Part shown: positions 35,632-45,039 of the stretch, piece by piece
Layout of the letters: each line of letters begins with the position of its first letter
Position numbering within the stretch: the first letter of the stretch is position 1
Assembly: GCA_003258405.1 (NCBI GenBank)
Contig: QKPN01000002.1
Span: forward strand, 186,001-250,000
Length of the DNA: 64,000 nt
Origin: Rhodobacteraceae bacterium DSL-40
Lineage (GTDB): Bacteria; Pseudomonadota; Alphaproteobacteria; Rhodobacterales; Rhodobacteraceae
Direction: 5' to 3'
Program-made: the position numbers and the translations under genes
The notes under the pieces: generated by a model
The model's input: only the letters and a program-made list of their open reading frames with translations
Told to the model about the DNA's origin: nothing
The model's database searches: none

Positions 35632-37212
35632 TCAGGATTTCTGCATCTGCTGCTGGAAGGTGATCTCGATGAATTCCGCGGGCCGCGAGATCGCGACGAG
35701 CACGGTCACCCGCAGGATCCCCTCGAGGATGTCCACCGGCGTCATCGTCTCGCCGAGGCCGACATGGACCGAGAAGGCATCGGCCGGGACCGCGCCCGCG
35801 AGCCCGCCCTGCTTCCAGATGCCGGTGAGGAAGTTCTCGATCATCGAGCGGATCGTCACCCAGGTGCTCGCGGTGTTGGGCTCGAAGACATAGGCCTTCG
35901 AGGCAAGCCGGAGACTTTCCTCGAGCATGATCATCGTGCGGCGCACGTTGATGTAGCGCCAGTCGAGCGAGTTGCCGTCGAGGGTGCGTGCGCCCCAGAC
36001 CAGCACGCCCTCGCCGACGAAGGGGCGGATGGCGTTGATCGACTTGCCCTGCGGCGTGACGTTGAGGTCTTCCTGGTCGTCATGGCTGATGTTGACCGTC
36101 GCCGCGGTGACCGAGTTGAGGCTCACGTTGGCGGGCGCCTTCCAGACGCCGCGGGTCGCGTCGACCATGGTATAGATCCCGGCCATGGCGGCCGCGGGCG
36201 GCATGCAGTTCATCCGCGCCGTCATCTCGTTCAGCACGTCGTTGTAGAGCGGCACGATCGCGCGCAGGGTCTTGTCGACGCTTTCGGGCGTCGGGGCCTC
36301 ACCCTCTGCGGCACCCGCAATGGCGCCATCGGCGATCCAGTCGATCTCCTGGAAGGGCACCACGAACTTGTCGGCGTTCTTGCCCGTCGGATCGAGGCTG
36401 GCCTTGAGGAGCGTGATGAGCTCCTTGCGGCCGTCGACGGTGAAGTTCTCGAAGCTGAAGTTGCGCGCCTGGTAGACCGAGGTGTTGACCCAGGGGTAGT
36501 AGGCCGCGCCATAGTCGAGGAAGTTGATGCCGACATCGTTGCGGAAGGTCGCCACCGGATCGCCCTTCGGATCCTGCCGGTCGCGGTAGCCGCCGAAGAT
36601 GTCGAGGATCGCGAAGCGGTTCTTCATCCGCTCGCCGCAGTGCATGAGCATCTGCTGCTGGACCTTGACCGCATTCGCGCGCGAAAGCCGCGTCGTCTCG
36701 GGAATGACGAGCATTGTCGGCTCGGTCTCCTTCTCGAGGAGCTTGATGCCGCGCAGCATCCGGTCACCGTCGATTTCGTCGTCATAGGAGCCGATCGAGA
36801 CGATGTAGCAGGGGCCGCCGCCGTTCTGGAAGAAGAGCCGCATCGCGCCGTAGAGCGTGTAGGCCGTGCTCTTCTGCTGGAGCTCGTAGCTGTCCGCGCC
36901 GAGCTGTAGCAGTGCTGAGGGCAGCGGGTCCTTCTGTGCCGTGCCTTCCGCGCTCAGCTCGGAGGGGTCTTCCGAGGCCTTGCCGTCGCTCTTGACCAGA
37001 TCGAAGAGCGGGGCGGGAGCGACGCCGAAATAGCTGTGGAATTCGGCGAGCGAGCTGATCCGCCAGGGCACGTCGCGCAGGCTCTTGTTGCCGTTGAGCG
37101 CGAACTCGGTGTAGCCGATGAAGGCGGGCACCGCGGTCGCCACCTGCACGACCGAATTGGGGAAGGCGTTCTTTTCGACGATATAGACGCCGGGTGTCTT
37201 CATGGGCTTCAT
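35632..37212 (-). CDS. Contractile sheath protein (Afp2-4/Pvc2-like)
   Basis: 526 residues. It starts MKPMKTPGVYIVEKNAFPNS followed by VVQVATAVPAFIGYTE, the usual sheath N-terminus. The conserved C-terminal sheath core has LVWGARTLDGNSLDWRYINV, RRTMIMLEESLRLASKAYVF, EPNTASTWVTIRSMIENFL and RVTVLVAISRPAEFIEITFQ. It is the only sheath gene in the locus, as in AlgoCIS-type rather than three-sheath Afp clusters. Contraction of this outer cylinder drives the tube. Confidence 0.95.
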   Translation of the reverse strand: MKPMKTPGVYIVEKNAFPNSVVQVATAVPAFIGYTEFALNGNKSLRDVPWRISSLAEFHSYFGVAPAPLFDLVKSDGKASEDPSELSAEGTAQKDPLPSALLQLGADSYELQQKSTAYTLYGAMRLFFQNGGGPCYIVSIGSYDDEIDGDRMLRGIKLLEKETEPTMLVIPETTRLSRANAVKVQQQMLMHCGERMKNRFAILDIFGGYRDRQDPKGDPVATFRNDVGINFLDYGAAYYPWVNTSVYQARNFSFENFTVDGRKELITLLKASLDPTGKNADKFVVPFQEIDWIADGAIAGAAEGEAPTPESVDKTLRAIVPLYNDVLNEMTARMNCMPPAAAMAGIYTMVDATRGVWKAPANVSLNSVTAATVNISHDDQEDLNVTPQGKSINAIRPFVGEGVLVWGARTLDGNSLDWRYINVRRTMIMLEESLRLASKAYVFEPNTASTWVTIRSMIENFLTGIWKQGGLAGAVPADAFSVHVGLGETMTPVDILEGILRVTVLVAISRPAEFIEITFQQQMQKS

Positions 37213-37225
37213 GGGGGCCCTCCTC

Positions 37226-38038
37226 TCAGAGCAAGTTCACATAAATATCCGAAACCAGATGCCGGGCATCGCCGGCCTTCTCGATCCGGCCCGATCCCGG
37301 AGCGGGACAAGGCAGGGCCGGCAGAACCACCCGCGGCCCGAACGGCCCCTCGCTCACAAGCTCGAACCGGCTCTCGGGCCGCGCCCGCGCCGCGATCGGC
37401 GCACTGGAGCGGAAGCTCAGCGCGCGCGCACCGTTGCTCATGACGCGCTCCCCCAGCGCATCGAAGCCGATCTCGTCCTTGCGGTCGCGGATGCCGATCC
37501 GCGCCTCCGCCGCGCCGCCGAGGACATGGTAAAGCCAGAGCGCCTCCACCGCGCCGAAGCGGAGTGACAGCCGCACGTCCCGGGCCTCGGGCGCCATCAC
37601 GATCCGGAGCAGCGCCAGCGGCGGGCGCAGCAGGTCCGCGGGGTCCAGCAGGCCCTCCGCCGCGAGAGGCCGCATGTCGGCAGCCCCCACGGTTTCGCCC
37701 GACTGAAGCGCGCCCGCCGTACCCGGAGCGGCCTCGATCACCACGACCGCGCCCCGGCTGTCGGCGAGACCCTCGGTGATGCCGTGGAGCGCGGGCGTGC
37801 GCGCGCGGAGGCGGAAGGTGAAGACAAGCTCGTCCGCCTCGGCGATGAGGCCAAGGGCGGTGCGGTCCTCCGAGGCGAAGACCTCGAGGAGCCCGTCGCC
37901 GATCCGGAGCCGGAGATCGCCCCGCGCTGCAAGCCGCGCCGTCGCCCTGTCGGGCTCCAACGCGATCGGCGGCCGCACGGCCGGGCCGTAATAGTCATGC
38001 GTCACATCGAGCCGGAAGAACGGGGCAAAGACGGTCAC
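37226..38038 (-). CDS. Uncharacterised eCIS-locus protein
   Basis: 270 residues with a GTG start overlapping the stop of the DUF4255 gene (GTGA). It is rich in beta-strand-like segments: FFRLDVTHDYYGPAVRPPIA, DELVFTFRLRARTPALHGIT, LSLRFGAVEALWLYHVLGG. It ends with DARHLVSDIYVNLL. I know no domain name. Proteins of about this size with an initial FFxLxVxHxYY motif occur beside the terminator gene in other injection loci, so a cap- or sheath-associated structural role is plausible. No signal peptide or membrane segment. Confidence 0.65.
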   Translation of the reverse strand: MTVFAPFFRLDVTHDYYGPAVRPPIALEPDRATARLAARGDLRLRIGDGLLEVFASEDRTALGLIAEADELVFTFRLRARTPALHGITEGLADSRGAVVVIEAAPGTAGALQSGETVGAADMRPLAAEGLLDPADLLRPPLALLRIVMAPEARDVRLSLRFGAVEALWLYHVLGGAAEARIGIRDRKDEIGFDALGERVMSNGARALSFRSSAPIAARARPESRFELVSEGPFGPRVVLPALPCPAPGSGRIEKAGDARHLVSDIYVNLL

Positions 38039-38628
38039 GGCGCGGCTCCCGCGGCGGCGCGCGCCGATCCCTCGGGCGCGGAGATCGCCAGATCTTCCGC
38101 GACGAGCGCGCCCGCATCGATCGTGACGGTCCGCACCAGGTAGCGGATCGAGGGCAGATAGCGCCCGCCGAAGATGCCCCAGAGCTGGCTGGCGCCATCG
38201 GTGGAGAGGTTCGCGATCTCGAGCGTGAGCTGCGAGATCCGGGGGTCGAGCTCGGGGGCGCTCAGGCGGTCGAAGACCGGGGTGATCTGGAAATGCTGGA
38301 TCGCATGCGAGAGGATCTTGAGCGATTCGAGGTAGTTTTCCGCATCGAAGCAGGCCGCCAGCATCACCTCGATGTTGAGATGCACCGGGGCCGGATTGAC
38401 CGCGAGGCGGCCGGCCAGCGCCGGAGCCCGGCCGATGCCGCCGCGTGCCATCGTGTCGTGGCTCACATTGGTGACGAAGATCGCGAGGCGGTTGCGCAGC
38501 GCCATCGGCAGCTTGCCCTCCGCATCCGCCGGGCTCCCCGCGACGACGAGATCGTCCGCCACCCCGAAGCGCGCACGCAGATGCGCGTTGAGGCGGGCAG
38601 CCAGAAAGCTCACGGCGCGATCGATCAT
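38035..38628 (-). CDS. Tail terminator, DUF4255/Pvc16-type (Afp16-like)
   Basis: 197 residues: MIDRAVSFLAARLNAHLRAR, then VTNVSHDTMARG, APVHLNIEVMLAACFDAENY, LESLKILSHAIQHFQITPVF and SIRYLVRTVTIDAG. This is the Pvc16_N (DUF4255) pattern. The protein caps the distal end of tube and sheath and stops growth. First gene of the ten-gene minus operon. Start 38628 was selected because the upstream frame is Arg/Pro-rich. Confidence 0.9.
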   Translation of the reverse strand: MIDRAVSFLAARLNAHLRARFGVADDLVVAGSPADAEGKLPMALRNRLAIFVTNVSHDTMARGGIGRAPALAGRLAVNPAPVHLNIEVMLAACFDAENYLESLKILSHAIQHFQITPVFDRLSAPELDPRISQLTLEIANLSTDGASQLWGIFGGRYLPSIRYLVRTVTIDAGALVAEDLAISAPEGSARAAAGAAP

Positions 38629-38929
38629 CAGAGGGTCCGGTCGGCCGCGCATGGGGCGCGCTGGACGCGGGAAGGCACTCGCATGGGACCTCGTCACACT
38701 GCGCTCCGAGCCGCGTGGGACACCAGGACCGCCGCAACTCGAGACAAATTCAGCCAGAACTCGGCTAGACTTGCCGCCCGAACCCTTACGGTTTGCTTAA
38801 TGAGATGCGAATGGCCCACCGGGCCCCGCGCCCGCGCCGGGGAAACCCCAGGAAAGAAACGCCCGCCCGGCGGGACGCAGCGGGCGGGCGATTGCAGGTC
38901 TTGCCGGCGGCCGGAAAGGCCGCCGCCGT
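38629..38929. other. Intergenic region between injection system and tex
   Basis: 301 bp between the start of the DUF4255 gene and the end of tex. It should hold the promoter of the minus injection operon; the AT-richer patch at about 38740-38815 is the likeliest place, but no convincing hexamer pair was found. It also holds the tex terminator, listed separately. Confidence 0.5.
38860..38890 (-). terminator. Rho-independent terminator of tex
   Basis: CGCCCGCCCG (38860-38869) and CGGGCGGGCG (38881-38890) form a perfect 10-bp GC stem with an 11-base loop. Read on the minus strand it is followed by the U-rich run GTTTCTTTCC. It lies 40 bp after the tex stop codon. Confidence 0.8.
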
Positions 38930-41266
38930 TCAGCGCTTGCGCATGGCTTCGAGCAGGGCCGCCCCCAGCGCGCCGTTGCCGGCGTCGCTCCCCTTGCCCG
39001 CGCCGCGCGGGCCGGCAGAGGCAGGGCCACCCGCGCCCTTCCGGCCCGGCTTGCCGCCACCACCCGGGCCGCGGGCGGCGCGATCCTCGCGCGCCGAGGT
39101 GCCGCCGTCCTTGCGCATGCTGAGCCCGATGCGCTTGCGGGCGACATCGACCTCGGTCACCCGCACCTTCACCACGTCACCTGCCTTCACCACCTCGTGC
39201 GGATCCTTCACGAAACGGTCGGCAAGCTGGCTCACATGCACGAGCCCGTCCTGGTGCACGCCGATGTCGACGAAGGCGCCGAAGGCCGCGACATTCGTCA
39301 CCGTGCCCTCGAGCACCATGCCGGGCCTGAGATCCTTGATGTCCTCGATCCCGTCGGCAAACGCGGCGGTGACGAAGCTCGGGCGCGGGTCGCGGCCCGG
39401 CTTCTCGAGTTCCGAGAGGATGTCGCGCACCGTCGGCAGGCCGAATTTCTCGTCGACGAATTCCTCCGGACGCAGGCGCCGCAGCACCGCGGTATCGCTC
39501 ATCAGCGCGCGCAGATCCCGCCCGCAGGCCTTCACGATCCGCCGCGCGACGCCATAGGCCTCCGGATGCACCGATGAGGCATCGAGCGGCTCCTCGCCGT
39601 CGCGGATCCGCAGGAAGCCCGCGCATTGCTCGAAAGCGCGCGGCCCGAGGCGCGAGACCCTGAGGAGCTCCTTGCGCGAGCGGAAGGCACCGTTCGCGTC
39701 CCGGTGCGCGACGATCGATTCCGCGAGCCCCGGCCCGAGGCCCGAAACATGGGCGAGCAACGGCGCGGAGGCGGTGTTGAGATCGACGCCGACGGCGTTC
39801 ACCGCGTCCTCGACCACCGCCTCCAGCGATTTCGACAGCCGGTGCTGATCGACGTCGTGCTGATACTGCCCGACACCGATGGATTTCGGCTCGATCTTCA
39901 CCAGTTCCGCAAGCGGGTCCTGCAACCGCCGGGCGATCGAGACCGCGCCGCGGAGCGAGACGTCGAGGCCCGGGAACTCCCGCGCCGCGAGCTCAGAGGC
40001 GGAATAGACCGAGGCGCCCGCTTCGGAAACCACCACCTTCACCGGCGCCTTCGTGCCCTTGGGAAGGAGCTTCAGCGTATCGGCCACCAGGCGCTCGGTC
40101 TCGCGGCTGGCCGTGCCGTTGCCGATGGCGATGAGTTCGACACCATGCTGCGCGATGAGCCGGAGGATCGCCGCCTCGGCGCCCCGGAGGTCGTTCTTGG
40201 GCTGGAAGGGATAGAACGTGTCGGTCGCGACGAGCTTGCCGGTCGCATCGACCACCGCCGCCTTCACACCGGTGCGGATCCCCGGATCGAGGCCGAGGGT
40301 CGCCCGCGGGCCGGCGGGCGCGGCCAGCAGGAGATCCTTGAGGTTGCGGGCGAAGACCGTGATCGCATCCTCCTGGGCCCGGGCGCGCAGCGTGCCGAGC
40401 AGGTCGAGCATCATCGAGAGGCTGAGCTTCACCCGCCAGGTCCAGCCCGCGATCTTGCGGAGCCAGAGATCGCCGGGGGCGCGGCCCGAAATGCCGAGCC
40501 GCGCGGCCACCATCTCCTCGGCCCGCGCCACGCCCGTCTCGGGATCGGGGGCGATCTCGAGTGTCACCACACCCTCGTTCGAGGCCCGGAGCATCGCCAG
40601 CGCCCGGTGGGAGGGCACGTTGGCCCAAAGCTCGCGGTGATCGAAATAGTCGGAGAACTTCGCCCCCTTCTCCTCCTGCCCCTCGACGACGCGGGCGGCG
40701 AAGAAGGCCTCCTTCTCCATGAAGGCGCGCAGATCGCCGATGAGGCCCGCATCTTCCGTCAGCCGCTCGGCCAGGATGTCGCGCGCGCCATCGAGCGCCG
40801 TCTTCACGTCCGGCACCGCTTCGGTGATGAAATCCGCCGCCAGCGTCTCCGGCGCGGTGGCACGCTCGGCAAGGATCCGGTCGGCGAGCGGCTCGAGGCC
40901 GTTCTCGCGCGCGATCATCGCCTTGGTGCGGCGCTTGGGCTTGTAGGGGAGGTAAATATCCTCGAGCGTCGCCTTGGTGTCGGCGGCGGCGATGTCGCGG
41001 GCGAGTTCCTCGGTGAGCTTGCCCTGCCCCTTGATCGTCTCGAGGATCGTCGCTCGCCGGGCCTCGAGCTCGCGCAGATAGGCCAGCCGGTCGGAGAGCT
41101 TGCGGAGCTGGGTGTCGTCAAGCCCGCCGGTGACCTCCTTGCGGTAGCGGGCGACGAAGGGAACCGTCGCGCCTTCGTCGAGCAGGGTGACCGCGGCACC
41201 GACCTGTTCCGGGCGGGCGCCGATCTCGGCGGCGATGGTCTCGGCGATGCGTCTGGCGGTGTCCAA
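38930..41266 (-). CDS. tex: Tex-family RNA-binding transcription accessory protein
   Basis: 778 residues with a TTG start preceded by GCAGGAG. Tex domains in order: N-terminal helical region ([36 protein letters not shown]), YqgF/RuvC-like domain ([20 protein letters not shown]), tandem HhH motifs ([20 protein letters not shown]) and a C-terminal S1 domain ([20 protein letters not shown] followed by [15 protein letters not shown]). The tail after S1 is Gly/Ala/Arg-rich. An ATG at 41326 would add 20 basic residues not seen in homologues. The role is broad, in RNA metabolism. Confidence 0.95.
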   Translation of the reverse strand: MDTARRIAETIAAEIGARPEQVGAAVTLLDEGATVPFVARYRKEVTGGLDDTQLRKLSDRLAYLRELEARRATILETIKGQGKLTEELARDIAAADTKATLEDIYLPYKPKRRTKAMIARENGLEPLADRILAERATAPETLAADFITEAVPDVKTALDGARDILAERLTEDAGLIGDLRAFMEKEAFFAARVVEGQEEKGAKFSDYFDHRELWANVPSHRALAMLRASNEGVVTLEIAPDPETGVARAEEMVAARLGISGRAPGDLWLRKIAGWTWRVKLSLSMMLDLLGTLRARAQEDAITVFARNLKDLLLAAPAGPRATLGLDPGIRTGVKAAVVDATGKLVATDTFYPFQPKNDLRGAEAAILRLIAQHGVELIAIGNGTASRETERLVADTLKLLPKGTKAPVKVVVSEAGASVYSASELAAREFPGLDVSLRGAVSIARRLQDPLAELVKIEPKSIGVGQYQHDVDQHRLSKSLEAVVEDAVNAVGVDLNTASAPLLAHVSGLGPGLAESIVAHRDANGAFRSRKELLRVSRLGPRAFEQCAGFLRIRDGEEPLDASSVHPEAYGVARRIVKACGRDLRALMSDTAVLRRLRPEEFVDEKFGLPTVRDILSELEKPGRDPRPSFVTAAFADGIEDIKDLRPGMVLEGTVTNVAAFGAFVDIGVHQDGLVHVSQLADRFVKDPHEVVKAGDVVKVRVTEVDVARKRIGLSMRKDGGTSAREDRAARGPGGGGKPGRKGAGGPASAGPRGAGKGSDAGNGALGAALLEAMRKR

Positions 41267-41343
41267 GGGGCGGCTCCTGCGATTGGGTCGGAGCGTCTTC
41301 TTAGCTCCGCCGGGCAATGCAGCCAAGAGAGCGCAAACGCAGA

Positions 41344-41369
41344 CCGCCCGGCTCCGGAAAGCCGGGCGG
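41344..41369 (-). terminator. Hairpin terminator after phoD
   Basis: CCGCCCGGCT (41344-41353) pairs with AGCCGGGCGG (41360-41369) around a 6-base loop, 27 bp beyond the phosphatase stop codon on the minus strand. The sequence after it on that strand has only scattered T residues, so efficiency is uncertain. Confidence 0.5.
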
Positions 41370-41395
41370 CCGGGCGCCTGAGATCGGGCCCGGAT

Positions 41396-42979
41396 TCAGG
41401 TCGCGCGGGCCGGATCGAGGGTGATCGCCCAGAGCTCGGTGTCGTCGCGGTCCATGAGCCGGACGGTCATCTGCTCGGTCTGGCCGTCGATGTCGACGAG
41501 GCCGAAGAACTGGAGCCCCATGGAGGGCGGCAGGTTCGGGCCCTGCTCGGCCGTCGGCGCCTTCACGAAGCGCACCTCCGGGCCGAAGGTCATGTCGAGA
41601 TCGTTGGGGCCGAAGGTGCCGGCATGCAGCGGACCGGAGACGAATTCCCAGAACGGCAGGAACTCCTGGAAGGCGGCACGCGACGGGTCGTAGTGATGCG
41701 CGGCGGTGTAGTGGACATCCGCCGTGAGCCAGACGGTGTTCATCACCGCATCGTCGCGGATGTGGCGCAGGATCTCGGCGATCTCGAGCTCGCGCCCCTT
41801 CGCCGCGCCGTTGTCGCCATTGGCGACCGCCTCGACATAGCTCGTCTCGTCGTCGATCTTGTCGGCCACCACGAGGCCGATCGGCATGTCGCAGGCGATG
41901 ACCTTCCAGGTGGCCTTCGAGGCGGAAAGCTCGCGCTTCAGCCAGGCGGTCTGGGCGGCACCGAGGACGCGGGCGTCGTCGGTGAGCTCGGTCTGCAGGC
42001 CGAGGCTGTTGGCGCCGCGATAGCTGCGCAGGTCGAGGAAGAAGACATCGACCAGCGGCCCGTAGGCGATCTTGCGGTAGACCCGGTCGGGCTCGGCCGG
42101 GAAGTAGCGGATCGGGGTCATCTCGTGGAAGGCCCGGCCGGCGCGGGCGGAGAGGAGCGCGATCGACTTCTCGGTATAGCGCTCGTCGAGGATCTTGCCG
42201 GGCGACCAGTTGTTCACGACCTCATGGTCGTCCCACTGGAAGAAGGTCGGCACGAGGGCGTTCATCTCCTGCAGGTTGCGATCGAGGAGATTGTATTTCC
42301 ACTGGCCGCGATACTCGTCGAGGGTTTCGGCGACCTTGCGCTTCTCGTCGGTGACGATGACGTTCTTCCAGGTGGTGCCGTCGGCGAGCACCACCTCGTC
42401 CTCGATCGGGCCATCGGCATAGATCGTGTCGCCGGAATGGATGAAGAAGTCGAGCTCGTGGCCCGCCATGGTGGCGTAGGTCTTCATCCCGGTCTCGTCG
42501 ATGCCCCAGCCCTGGCCGGCGGTGTCGCCCGACCAGGCGAAGCGGACGTCGCGCTTCGTCGTCGGGGCGGTGCGGAAGCGGCCGGTGACAGGCTCGGAGA
42601 GGGTGTTGATGTCGGCGAGATCGGCGGCGACCATCCGGTAGAAGATCTGCTGATCCGCGGGCAGGCCCTCCACCAGACGCTTGATGGCGAGATCGGTGTC
42701 GGGCAGCGCATTGACCGGCGGCAGGCGGATCGGGTCGGCAAAGCTCTCGGTCGTCGAGATCTCCATCATCACCCGCGACGGCCGGTCGGTGCGGGTCCAG
42801 ACCATGCCGGAGGTGGCATCGACATCGCCCGACTGCACCCCGTGGGTGAAGGCGGGGCGGGCGCTGGCGCGGCTGAGGCCGGGCATCGCGAGGCCGGTGG
42901 CGAGCGCCGCCCCGGCCGAGGTCGAGAGGAAGCGGCGGCGGGTGACGGGATGGGAGGAAACGCGGACGAGCTTTGACAT
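41396..42979 (-). CDS. phoD: Tat-exported PhoD-family alkaline phosphatase/phosphodiesterase
   Basis: 527 residues with a twin-arginine signal (VTRRRFLSTSAGAALATGLA). The PhoD N-terminal domain (FTHGVQSGDVDATSGMVWTR) is followed by the metallophosphatase core with RFAWSGDTAGQGWGIDE, FFIHSGDTIYADGP, QWDDHEVVNNW and VWLTADVHYTAAHHY. These supply the Fe/Ca ligands. It would release phosphate from phosphomonoesters or diesters in the periplasm or outside the cell. Start 42979 (MSKLVRV) fits the Tat signal. No PHO box was recognised. Confidence 0.93.
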   Translation of the reverse strand: MSKLVRVSSHPVTRRRFLSTSAGAALATGLAMPGLSRASARPAFTHGVQSGDVDATSGMVWTRTDRPSRVMMEISTTESFADPIRLPPVNALPDTDLAIKRLVEGLPADQQIFYRMVAADLADINTLSEPVTGRFRTAPTTKRDVRFAWSGDTAGQGWGIDETGMKTYATMAGHELDFFIHSGDTIYADGPIEDEVVLADGTTWKNVIVTDEKRKVAETLDEYRGQWKYNLLDRNLQEMNALVPTFFQWDDHEVVNNWSPGKILDERYTEKSIALLSARAGRAFHEMTPIRYFPAEPDRVYRKIAYGPLVDVFFLDLRSYRGANSLGLQTELTDDARVLGAAQTAWLKRELSASKATWKVIACDMPIGLVVADKIDDETSYVEAVANGDNGAAKGRELEIAEILRHIRDDAVMNTVWLTADVHYTAAHHYDPSRAAFQEFLPFWEFVSGPLHAGTFGPNDLDMTFGPEVRFVKAPTAEQGPNLPPSMGLQFFGLVDIDGQTEQMTVRLMDRDDTELWAITLDPARAT

Positions 42980-43406
42980 CGGCACATGTCCAATCGCTGG
43001 CGGGTTGCGAGGGGGTTCGGGAACGCACCTTTCCCGGATTTTGCGACCGCATCCTGACAGGGCGATGAAGCTTTGATGACCCGCCCGGGGCAGCTATCGC
43101 GAGGGAGACCGGGGGGCAAGCGGGGCGTGAAAACAGGGCTTTTCACCGTGAAAATCAGATTTCACCACTGAAATCATTGGATTTTCGTAGTTAACATATC
43201 ATGAATGCCGCCCGGATGGCCGGACCGGGATCAGGGCGCGGCCGCCGGGACGGGTGGCCGCCCGGGGGTGCCGCATCGGCGCGTGAGAGGAGCGGACCGG
43301 GTCGCCCATCTACTCCGGGCGGGTGCCCAGGGCGGCCCGCCGCGCGGGGGGGGAGCGGAGGCCGCGCGCCAGCCTTCCGGGCGGGCGCGGGCGCGGGCTC
43401 AGCCGC
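42980..43406. other. Intergenic region with palindromic element copy 2
   Basis: 427 bp between the phoD start and the end of the beta-lactamase-fold gene. The part next to phoD should contain its promoter. The middle holds the conserved palindromic element. The remaining 200 bp up to 43406 is very GC-rich (frequent GGGCGG and CCCGG) and shows no gene I can support. Confidence 0.5.
43127..43206. repeat. Conserved palindromic intergenic element, copy 2
   Basis: GTGAAAAC-AGGGC-TTTTCAC is followed by a TTTCAC-C-GTGAAA palindrome (43141-43153), a third palindrome ATTTCA-CCAC-TGAAAT (43159-43174) and TTAACATATCATGAAT ending at 43206. The block order GTGAAAAC, TTTTCAC, GTGAAA, CTGAAAT, TAACAxATCATGAAT and the total length (80 versus 79 bp) match the element at 5128-5214. 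The outermost left arm of copy 1 is absent here. Confidence 0.75.
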
Positions 43407-44147
43407 TCAGTACCACGGGCCGCGGCGGACCTCGGTGCCGGACTCGCCCTCGGCGACCGCGGCGGCGAAGGCCTCCACGTCGCTGTCGCGGTAGTGGTAG
43501 GGCCAGACCTCGGCCGGGCGGAAGGCGGCAACGGCGGCGGCGGCCTGCTCGACGGTCATGGTGTAGGGCAGGTTCATCGGCAGGAAGGCGATGTCGATGT
43601 CTTCGAGCGCCCGCATCTCGGGCGTGTCCTCGGTATCGCCGGCGATATAGATGCGGGTGTCGCCCGCGGTGAGGAGATAGCCGTTGTCGCGGCCCTGCGG
43701 GTGATACTGGAGCCGCTCGGGCGTGGTGTTGTAGGCCGGGATCGCCTCGATGGACAGGGCGCCCACCTCGGTGCGCTCGCCGTTCGCGAGCGGCGTGGCG
43801 CGGGCCTGCAGCGCGGCGGGGAGCATGCCGTGGACGGCCGGGTTGGTGACGAGAACGGTGGTCTCGGTCACGACGGCCTCGAGGGTCGGCACGTCGAGGT
43901 GATCGCCATGCTCGTGGGTGATCAGGATGAGATCCGGCGCGGGCTGGCCGGCGTAGAGCTCCGCCCCGCCGACCGGATCGTTCCAGATCACCATCTCGGG
44001 CAGTGTCATCACGAAGGAGGCGTGCGAGATCGGGTGGATGCCGATCGCTCCGCCTGTGGCGCGGGCGCGCCTCGGGAAGGCGGAGAGCCCCGCGCCGGCA
44101 AGGGCCGCGGCGCCGGTCAGGATCGTGCTGCGTCGGGTCAGGGTCAT
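43407..44147 (-). CDS. Metallo-beta-lactamase-fold hydrolase with Tat-like signal
   Basis: 246 residues. The N-terminus LTRRSTILTGAAALAGAGLS looks like a twin-arginine signal ending near AFPRRARA. The fold is UlaG/YqjP-like: GAIGIHPISHASFVM, metal motif LILITHEHGDHLDVP, then IYIAGDTEDTPEM and VWPYHYRDSDVEAF with the late His. Metal ligands look complete. The substrate is unknown. It is a single gene on the minus strand. Confidence 0.85.
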   Translation of the reverse strand: MTLTRRSTILTGAAALAGAGLSAFPRRARATGGAIGIHPISHASFVMTLPEMVIWNDPVGGAELYAGQPAPDLILITHEHGDHLDVPTLEAVVTETTVLVTNPAVHGMLPAALQARATPLANGERTEVGALSIEAIPAYNTTPERLQYHPQGRDNGYLLTAGDTRIYIAGDTEDTPEMRALEDIDIAFLPMNLPYTMTVEQAAAAVAAFRPAEVWPYHYRDSDVEAFAAAVAEGESGTEVRRGPWY

Positions 44148-44238
44148 CGGGTTCCTCCGGGCTTGGGTGGCTTTGGCCCGAGGGTAACCGGTTGCCCGGA
44201 GGACCGGGGTCACGTCTGCGACAGGAGGGCGGGCGCCC

Positions 44239-44946
44239 TCAGGCCGGGCGCAGCGCCGCGAGGCTCGTCTTCTGGCGCCCGGCGGCGTCGAAGTTTTCCG
44301 GCGCGAGCCAGGCCTCGAAGGCGGCGCGCCGCGCGGGCCATTCGCTGTCGAGGACCGAGAACCAGGCGGTGTCGCGGTTGCGGTGCTTGTAGATCGTCGC
44401 CTGGCGGAAGGTGCCCTCGTAGCTGAAGCCGAGCCGTTCGGCGGCGCGGCGGGAGGGCGCGTTCAGCGCATCGCATTTCCATTCGTAGCGGCGGTAGCCG
44501 AGCTCGTCGAAGACGCGCGCCATCATCAGATACATCGCCTCCGTCGCGGCCGCGGTGCCCTGGAGGCGCGGGGAGAAGGCGATGAAGCCCACCTCGATCA
44601 CCCCGACCGCGGGCTCGATGCGGAGGTAGCTCGCGACGCCGAGCCCGGCCCCGGTCTCGTGGTCGAGGATGGCGTGGAAGAGCGGGTCGTGGCACTGCTC
44701 GGCCATCTCGAGCCAGGCGTCGAACGCCTGCCGCTCGGGAAACGGGCCGACGGGCATGTAGGTCCAGAGCCCGCCGTCGCGGTCCTCGGCGAAGGCATCG
44801 AAGAGCGAGGCGCCGTGGCGGGCGGCATCGAGCGGCTCGAGGCGCACCAGACGGCCGTTCATCGAGGCGCGCGGCGGCCGGGCGGCGGGCTGCCACTCGG
44901 GAAGATCGGGGCCGATCGGCTGGCCGTGTTCGTTGAGACGGGTCAT
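44239..44946 (-). CDS. GNAT-family N-acetyltransferase (RimJ/RimL-like)
   Basis: 235 residues. Acetyl-CoA-binding GNAT elements are seen: RLVRLEPLDAARHGASLFDA, TGAGLGVASYLRIEPAVGVI, EVGFIAFSPRLQGTAAATEA (motif A, the Q/RxxGxG/A-equivalent is RLQGTAA) and RRAAERLGFSYEGTFRQ. It is most like the RimJ/RimL branch that acetylates protein N-termini or small molecules. The start at 44946 (MTRLNEHGQPIGP) is typical for this subgroup. Confidence 0.87.
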   Translation of the reverse strand: MTRLNEHGQPIGPDLPEWQPAARPPRASMNGRLVRLEPLDAARHGASLFDAFAEDRDGGLWTYMPVGPFPERQAFDAWLEMAEQCHDPLFHAILDHETGAGLGVASYLRIEPAVGVIEVGFIAFSPRLQGTAAATEAMYLMMARVFDELGYRRYEWKCDALNAPSRRAAERLGFSYEGTFRQATIYKHRNRDTAWFSVLDSEWPARRAAFEAWLAPENFDAAGRQKTSLAALRPA

Positions 44947-45039
44947 CGGGATCGACCGGCAAGACTGCGAGGGCCCCTTCGTAGCGCCGTCGCGGCGGAA
45001 ATGCACGCCTTCTCGCGAGGGCGGAGCCCGCGGGCGGCG

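Noticed and set aside
14360-38628. Interpretation as a Myoviridae-type prophage
   Set aside because: No capsid, portal, terminase, integrase or lysis genes; presence of the Afp15-like ATPase and DUF4255 terminator indicates a dedicated injection system.
14360-38628. Interpretation as type VI secretion
   Set aside because: No TssJ, TssL, TssM, TssB/C or ClpV homologue; sheath and tube are of the single-gene eCIS kind.
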